From DTU063 sp001512695 (GTDB taxonomy: Bacteria > Bacillota > Thermosediminibacteria > Thermosediminibacterales > Tepidanaerobacteraceae), in contig JBASOM010000011.1 in NCBI GenBank assembly GCA_049658265.1, positions 1 through 64,000 of the forward strand: a DNA stretch of 64,000 bases, written 5' to 3'. The first letter of the stretch is position 1. Each line of letters starts with the position of its first letter. The notes beneath the pieces were generated by a model. The model was not told where the DNA came from, made no database searches, and worked only from the letters and a program-made list of their open reading frames with translations. Positions 59,529 through 64,000 of this stretch are shown here, in pieces. The position numbers and the translations under genes were made by a program.

Positions 59529-61925
59529 TTATTTCCTCAAACTGGCGTCGAATTTTTCCTCAAGGCCAGCCGTTATCCTTTCCATAATATCATTGACCTC
59601 TTTGTCGGTAAGGGTCCTGTCTTCGGCCCTAAATACAAGGGAAAAGGCCATGCTCTTGTATCCACTTTCAATCTGACTGCCCTGGTAAACATCGAAGAGC
59701 TCTACTTCTTCAAGCAGCTTTCCACCAATTTCCCTTATGACAGTTATCACGTCGGCTGCTAATACTTTTTCGTCGACGACTATTGCCAGGTCCCTATCTG
59801 AGGATGGGAATTTGGGCAGTGGTTTGAATTCTATTTTCCTTGAAGCCTTGTCTAATATGATATCCAGGTCAAGTTCTGCCAGGTAGACCTTTTTGCTTAT
59901 TTCATAGTTTTCCAGTACATCGGGGTGGATTTCACCGGCATATCCTATCACTTCGTCATCTATTGTGATGCGGGCGCAGCGTCCGGTATGGAAGGCAAAA
60001 TGCCGCGACTGCTCGAACTTATAGTTCTGTATTTGCAACCTGTAAAACAGGCTTTCGATCACTTGTTTTAGAACATAAAAATCAACTGCATCCCCGCATG
60101 TGCCAATTGAAATTCGCTTGTTCTCATGGGGAAGCTCCTCAAGGGGCAATTTTTCGGGCAGGTAAGCAGCCCCAACTTCAAAGAGCTCCAGTTCGTCAAG
60201 CTTGCGGTTTAAATTAAAGCTAATTACATCCAGCATATTGGGTATTAGGGTGGTCCTCATGATGCTGTGGTCTTCTCCCAGGGGGTTCAAAAGGCTTATG
60301 GCTTGTCTCAGGTTACTGTCTTCCGGAGCATTTATTTTATCGAAGACCTTTGGACTTACAAAGGAAAAGGTATATATTTCGGAATAGCCCTTGTATACCA
60401 TGAATTCCCTTATTTCATCCAGGAACTTTTGCTTTTCATTCAGTCTGCCATGGGTGACATTCCCTTCAGGCAGTGTTATAGGCAATCTGTCGTATCCGTA
60501 TATTCGGGCGATTTCCTCGACGATATCCGCCTCCAGGGTTATGTCCATCCTAAATGTGGGAACAATCGCTTCAAAAACATCCTCGTAACTGTTAACCTTT
60601 ATCTCCAAACGCTCGAGTATGTCCACCATTTCATCGGAGCTAATATCGGTGCCCAGCACCTTGTTTATCTTATCCGGGCTAAACCTGACAGCCTTTGGAT
60701 AGCATGTGCCCGGAAATACGTCTACATAGCCCTTTAAGACTTTTCCTGCACCCAGCTCTTCGATGAGTTCGCACGCCCTATCGGCAGCTTTCAGGCACAG
60801 GTTGGGGTCGATGCCCTTTTCAAATCTCATTGAAGACTCGGAACGAAGGCCCAGCTGCCTCGAGGTCTGCCTTATACTGGAACCCAGGAAATTGGCGGAT
60901 TCCAGGAGAATGCGAGTAGTGCTGGGAGTGATTTCAGAGTCTGCTCCTCCCATGACTCCTGCTACAGCCAAGGCTTTATTCGCGTCTGCGATTACCAGCA
61001 TGTTTTCTGTGAGCTCCCTCGTGATGCCATCAAGGGTTTCCATTTTCTCCCCTGGCCTTCCGCGGCGCACTATGATCGAGCCGCCGCCTATTCTGTCATA
61101 GTCAAAAGCGTGCAAGGGTTGCCCGAGTTCCAACATCACGTAATTGGTAATATCGACGATATTGTTGATCGGCCTCACTCCGGCAGTCTGCAGCCGCCGC
61201 TGCATCCAGAGGGGCGAGGGTCTTATTACCACATCTTCCACTACCCGGGCTACGTACCGATTGCACAGGTCTTCGGCTTCTATTCGAATCTCTGCAACAT
61301 CTTCCGCTTTTTTCTCCCCTTCTTCCCTTAGCCGAATCTCGGGTATATGGAGATCCAGCTTAAAGGATGCCGCAACTTCCCTGGCCATTCCCAGGATACT
61401 CAAGCAGTCGGGGCGATTTGGCGTTATTTCAAAGTCAATGACCGTATCTTCCAGGTTTAAGTATTCCTTGATGTCTGCCCCCAGGGGAGCATCCTCGGGC
61501 AATATGAAAATCCCTTCCTGGACCTCTTTGGGCAGACCATGGTCGTCAAAATTTAACTCTTCCGCCGAACAGAGCATGCCTGCCGATTCTACGTCCCTTA
61601 GTTTAGATGCCCGTATTTTTTTTCCGCCCGCAATCGTCGAACCGTGAAGCGCGACGGGCACCTTATCTCCTTCTTTTATATTTGTTGCCCCCGTCACAAC
61701 TTGGAGCATTTCATTGCCTACATCCACCTGGACGACAAGCAATTTATCGGCATTGGGATGTTTTTCCACTTTGGTGATGAGGCCGACGACTACATTTTTT
61801 ATATCCCTGCCCCAGTGTTCAATGCCTTCCACATTTGAGCCGGTCATGGTTAGCCTCTTTGATAGTTCATCAATATCTTCAGGAATATCCACAAAATCCT
61901 TTAACCAATTAATTGGCACCAGCAT
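59529..61925 (-). CDS. pheT: phenylalanyl-tRNA synthetase beta subunit
   Basis: Large subunit of the (alpha-beta)2 PheRS; holds tRNA binding and editing. An N-terminal OB/EMAP-like tRNA-binding domain (VVGLITKVEKHPNADKLLVVQVDVG) is followed by B3/B4 editing (TDYVMLELGQPLHAFDYD-type region), B5 (PDKINKVLGTDISSDEMVDIL), a core domain and the C-terminal anticodon-binding FDX-ACB domain (KFPSSDRDLAIVVDEKVLA). The 798 residues are the usual bacterial size. It starts 17 bases after pheS ends. Confidence 0.97.
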   Translation of the reverse strand: MLVPINWLKDFVDIPEDIDELSKRLTMTGSNVEGIEHWGRDIKNVVVGLITKVEKHPNADKLLVVQVDVGNEMLQVVTGATNIKEGDKVPVALHGSTIAGGKKIRASKLRDVESAGMLCSAEELNFDDHGLPKEVQEGIFILPEDAPLGADIKEYLNLEDTVIDFEITPNRPDCLSILGMAREVAASFKLDLHIPEIRLREEGEKKAEDVAEIRIEAEDLCNRYVARVVEDVVIRPSPLWMQRRLQTAGVRPINNIVDITNYVMLELGQPLHAFDYDRIGGGSIIVRRGRPGEKMETLDGITRELTENMLVIADANKALAVAGVMGGADSEITPSTTRILLESANFLGSSIRQTSRQLGLRSESSMRFEKGIDPNLCLKAADRACELIEELGAGKVLKGYVDVFPGTCYPKAVRFSPDKINKVLGTDISSDEMVDILERLEIKVNSYEDVFEAIVPTFRMDITLEADIVEEIARIYGYDRLPITLPEGNVTHGRLNEKQKFLDEIREFMVYKGYSEIYTFSFVSPKVFDKINAPEDSNLRQAISLLNPLGEDHSIMRTTLIPNMLDVISFNLNRKLDELELFEVGAAYLPEKLPLEELPHENKRISIGTCGDAVDFYVLKQVIESLFYRLQIQNYKFEQSRHFAFHTGRCARITIDDEVIGYAGEIHPDVLENYEISKKVYLAELDLDIILDKASRKIEFKPLPKFPSSDRDLAIVVDEKVLAADVITVIREIGGKLLEEVELFDVYQGSQIESGYKSMAFSLVFRAEDRTLTDKEVNDIMERITAGLEEKFDASLRK

Positions 61926-61942
61926 TTTTGCAAAATCCTCCT

Positions 61943-62959
61943 TTAAAACTGCCTTAGAAATCTTAAGTCATTTTCGAAAAATAATCTCATGTCATTTATT
62001 CCGTACTTGAGCATTGCGATCCTTTCGACTCCCATCCCGAAGGCAAAGCCGTTTACCTTTTCCGGGTCAAGGCCCACGTTTCTGAACACGTTGGGATGGA
62101 CCATGCCACATCCCAGGATTTCCAGCCAGCCGGTATAGGAGCACACGCGGCAGCCTTTGCCTTCACAGGCTATACAGGAAATGTCCATTTCAGCACTGGG
62201 CTCCGTAAAGGGGAAAAAGTGGGGTCTGAAGCGGGCCTTTCGATTGCGGCCAAACATTTCATGCACGAATTTAACCAGGGTCCCCTTGAGATCACCCATT
62301 GTAAAACCTTCCCCCACGGTAAGGCCTTCCACCTGATGGAACATGGGGGAATGTGTAGCATCTACCGAATCGGAGCGGTATACCCTGCCCGGGGCTATTA
62401 TCTTCAAGGGGGGACTTTGTTTTTCCATGGTCCTCACCTGGACCGGGGATGTCTGGGTCCTCAAGAGTATTTTTTCAGTGATGTAAAAGGTGTCCTGGAC
62501 GTCCCTGGCCGGATGGTCCGCCGGTGTATTTAAGGCCTCGAAATTGTAGTAATCGAGTTCCACTTCCGGTCCCTCTGCCACTTCATATCCGAGACCTATA
62601 AAGATCTCTTTAATTTCATCCAGGACCAAAGTAAGGGGATGCTTGCTGCCTACTGAAATTTTAGTGGGAATCGTTACGTCTATGAACTCCTGCTGCATCT
62701 TTTGTTCCTGCACAGCCTTCTTTATTAACCGCATCTTTTCGCTAAATTTGCTTTCCAGCTCGTCCTTTATCTCATTGGCCAGTTTCCCGATGACCGGTCT
62801 TTCCTCAGCAGTCAGTTTGGCCATCCCCCGAAGCACTTGGGTAAGTTCACCTTTTTTCCCAAGAATCTTTACTCTTAAATCGTTAAGTTCATCCATATTT
62901 TGTAAATTAGATAGGGCTTCCAAAGTCCTTTCTTTTAATTGAATCAAATCTTCCCTCAA
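61943..62959 (-). CDS. pheS: phenylalanyl-tRNA synthetase alpha subunit
   Basis: Catalytic subunit of PheRS. A coiled-coil arm opens the protein, followed by class II motifs, including FHQVEGLTVGEGFTMGDLKG, HFFPFTEPSAEMD (phenylalanine pocket) and GMGVERIAMLKYGI (motif 3). I place the start at TTG 62959 (338 aa; LREDLIQLKERTLEAL), preceded by CAGGAGGTATC. The ORF extends 35 codons further upstream only because it runs through the T-box and its terminator; those residues are not protein. Confidence 0.95.
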   Translation of the reverse strand: MREDLIQLKERTLEALSNLQNMDELNDLRVKILGKKGELTQVLRGMAKLTAEERPVIGKLANEIKDELESKFSEKMRLIKKAVQEQKMQQEFIDVTIPTKISVGSKHPLTLVLDEIKEIFIGLGYEVAEGPEVELDYYNFEALNTPADHPARDVQDTFYITEKILLRTQTSPVQVRTMEKQSPPLKIIAPGRVYRSDSVDATHSPMFHQVEGLTVGEGFTMGDLKGTLVKFVHEMFGRNRKARFRPHFFPFTEPSAEMDISCIACEGKGCRVCSYTGWLEILGCGMVHPNVFRNVGLDPEKVNGFAFGMGVERIAMLKYGINDMRLFFENDLRFLRQF

Positions 62960-62986
62960 CTCAGATACCTCCTGCGAATATTTAAG

Positions 62987-63235
62987 TAAAGTAAAAAGCT
63001 TTCGTCCAGCTAGGGACGAAAGCTTTTCTTCCGTGGTACCACCCTTGTTCAGTTTGATAACCAAACTCTCTTTGTGCTATAACGGTGAAACCGTGGAGAC
63101 CTACTGAATTCAGCCCCCCTGCTCCAGAGTGAACTTCGGCGGCTTCTGCCTTAAGAGGGCTTGCAGTCCGCGACCCTCTCTCCCTGCAAGGCTCCCCCGC
63201 TTACTCTCTCCTTCATGGCATTTACGATGGCAACA
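62987..63235 (-). promoter_or_regulatory. T-box leader with phenylalanine specifier and terminator, for pheST
   Basis: The T-box AAGGGTGGTACCACGG is at 63031-63046. The terminator AAAGCTTTCGTCC / GGACGAAAGCTTTTTACTTT is at about 62992-63021. Stem I includes GAAGTTCACTCTGGAGC, with specifier TTC (Phe). The 5' boundary is approximate; about 100 further bases of leader (63236-63336) have no other recognised motif. Confidence 0.95.
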
Positions 63236-63343
63236 TTTGTCTATAAATAAGATAGGCCGTAATGGATCCGGTTACCTCAAAAATGTTCCAAAAAAAGTCG
63301 GCGGTCAGCATTGGCCACGCCCTTTCCGCTAAGGTTTACACAT

Positions 63344-63372
63344 ATTATAGCACAGCAAAAAGCTATTTACAA
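63344..63372 (-). promoter_or_regulatory. sigma-A promoter of the pheST operon
   Basis: -35 TTGTAA (63367-63372), 17-bp spacer, -10 TATAAT (63344-63349), also preceded by TGTGC. Minus strand. Confidence 0.8.
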
Positions 63373-63436
63373 GAGAAAGATTGTGCATGGTAAGCAGGCG
63401 TATAGGCCGGGAAATCAGTTTGCACATTTTTTAATC

Positions 63437-64000
63437 TCACTGCCTGTTAAGCACTTTTTTCAGAAATTGACCGGTATAGGAGTTGGGGTTTTGGGCCACC
63501 TCTTCCGGCGTGCCCGTGGCAACAATTTGACCTCCTTTGTCTCCTCCTTCCGGACCCAAATCGATTATATAATCTGCAGTTTTTATCACATCCAGGTTGT
63601 GTTCAATGACTATGACCGTGCCTCCACCCTCCACCAGCCTTTGAAGTACATCAAGGAGTTTGTGAATATCGGCAGGGTGCAGGCCGGTTGTGGGCTCGTC
63701 CAGGATGTAGACGGTATTGCCGTTGCTCAGCTTTGAGAGTTCCGTAGACAGCTTGACCCTTTGAGCTTCACCACCGGACAAGGTGGTTGAAGGCTGTCCC
63801 AGCCTGATATAGCCAAGACCCACATCCCGCAGCGTCTCAAGCTTGCGCTTTATCTTGGGTATGTTTTCAAAGAATTCCAAGGCCTCATCGACGGTCATAT
63901 CCAGTATGTCGGCTATGCTTTTGCCCTTGTATTTCACTTCCAGGGTCTCCCTGTTGTAGCGCTTCCCTTTGCAGACTTCGCAGGGGACATAGATGTCCGC
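63437..64000 (-). CDS. uvrA: excinuclease ABC subunit A, C-terminal part (cut by window edge)
   Basis: DNA-damage recognition ATPase of nucleotide excision repair. The visible C-terminal 187 residues include half of a zinc finger (YVPCEVCKGKRYN), the ABC signature LSGGEAQRVKLSTEL, Walker B VYILDEPTTGLHPADI and the terminal EVAQNPNSYTGQFLKKVL. The frame is open to the window edge, so the N-terminal part lies beyond it. The first ATG/GTG seen inside the window (63937) is internal and not the start. Confidence 0.97.
   Translation of the reverse strand, partial: ADIYVPCEVCKGKRYNRETLEVKYKGKSIADILDMTVDEALEFFENIPKIKRKLETLRDVGLGYIRLGQPSTTLSGGEAQRVKLSTELSKLSNGNTVYILDEPTTGLHPADIHKLLDVLQRLVEGGGTVIVIEHNLDVIKTADYIIDLGPEGGDKGGQIVATGTPEEVAQNPNSYTGQFLKKVLNRQ

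Noticed and set aside
61144..61647. Long plus-strand ORF (167 codons) over pheT
   Set aside because: It is antisense to a highly conserved gene, has no ribosome-binding site and is Ser/Arg-rich, as expected of a shadow frame.
62960..63064. 35 extra codons at the N terminus of pheS
   Set aside because: They translate the T-box and its terminator stem. A TTG with CAGGAGG at proper distance starts at the known PheS opening.
1..64000. CRISPR arrays, insertion sequences, prophage genes, tRNA or rRNA genes
   Set aside because: I read for spaced direct repeats, transposase or integrase motifs and RNA gene hallmarks and saw none in the window.

Overview
The window is a contiguous piece of a low-to-mid GC Gram-positive, spore-former-type chromosome of class Clostridia. 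The order of Thermosediminibacterales or Thermoanaerobacterales (a Tepidanaerobacter- or Thermosediminibacter-like organism) is my guess from gene content and order, not from a search. Support for a Firmicute comes from three T-box leaders, an M-box, a ykkC-type riboswitch, an HPr kinase plus HPr, the rapZ-yvcK-whiA-HPr block, YtoI, YlbF, MutS2, PolX and ZapA. Almost everything is on the minus strand; only a YlbF-family gene and a class A penicillin-binding protein are on plus. I see no rRNA, tRNA, CRISPR array, prophage or insertion sequence. leuB (left edge) and uvrA (right edge) are cut by the window.

Layout from left to right. 1-7392: the branched-chain amino acid operon ilvB-ilvN-ilvC-leuA-leuC-leuD-leuB with a leader of about 490 nt that carries a ykkC-family (probably ppGpp-type) riboswitch and then a leucine-type T-box, each with its own terminator. 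7456-19014: an accessory block with an amidohydrolase, a complete oligopeptide-type ABC transporter, an ornithine cyclodeaminase/mu-crystallin family enzyme, and a two-component system (sensor with a periplasmic solute-binding domain, NtrC-type regulator). Two near-perfect sigma-54 promoters in front of oppA and the cyclodeaminase-like gene connect these parts. 19225-29764: core metabolism and replication (pyk, pfkA, dnaE, ytoI, HPr, whiA, yvcK, rapZ). 29999-33517: ylbF and two tandem MgtE magnesium transporters behind an M-box and a previously unannotated 30-codon leader ORF. 33560-34838: a candidate structured RNA and two related Gln-rich proteins. 35057-45495: a zinc-ribbon histone-deacetylase-like protein with a HyuA-like partner, murB, tiny ORFs, D-amino acid transaminase, a PHP phosphatase, a sugar-phosphate isomerase, hprK, a large membrane protein and a small Cys-rich protein. 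45579-64000: ogg, nitroreductase, T-box-controlled ileS, a PBP1A-like enzyme, a URO-D family gene damaged at its start, DUF523, mutS2, polX, zapA, T-box-controlled pheST and the end of uvrA.

The strongest leads are: (i) the ORF beginning MDPDP between the M-box terminator and mgtE, which resembles the enterobacterial MgtL leader peptide and overlaps a stem-loop next to the mgtE ribosome-binding site; (ii) the tandem ykkC-type plus T-box leader; (iii) the sigma-54 regulon, in which one candidate enhancer dyad is also a terminator stem; (iv) an unassigned structured RNA with mutually exclusive helices near 33570-33677; (v) a short palindrome, TAGGTGCC(A/T)GGCACCTA, found at the 3' ends of four genes. 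Several starts were moved to codons with a strong Shine-Dalgarno sequence, often TTG; the reasons are given in each entry.
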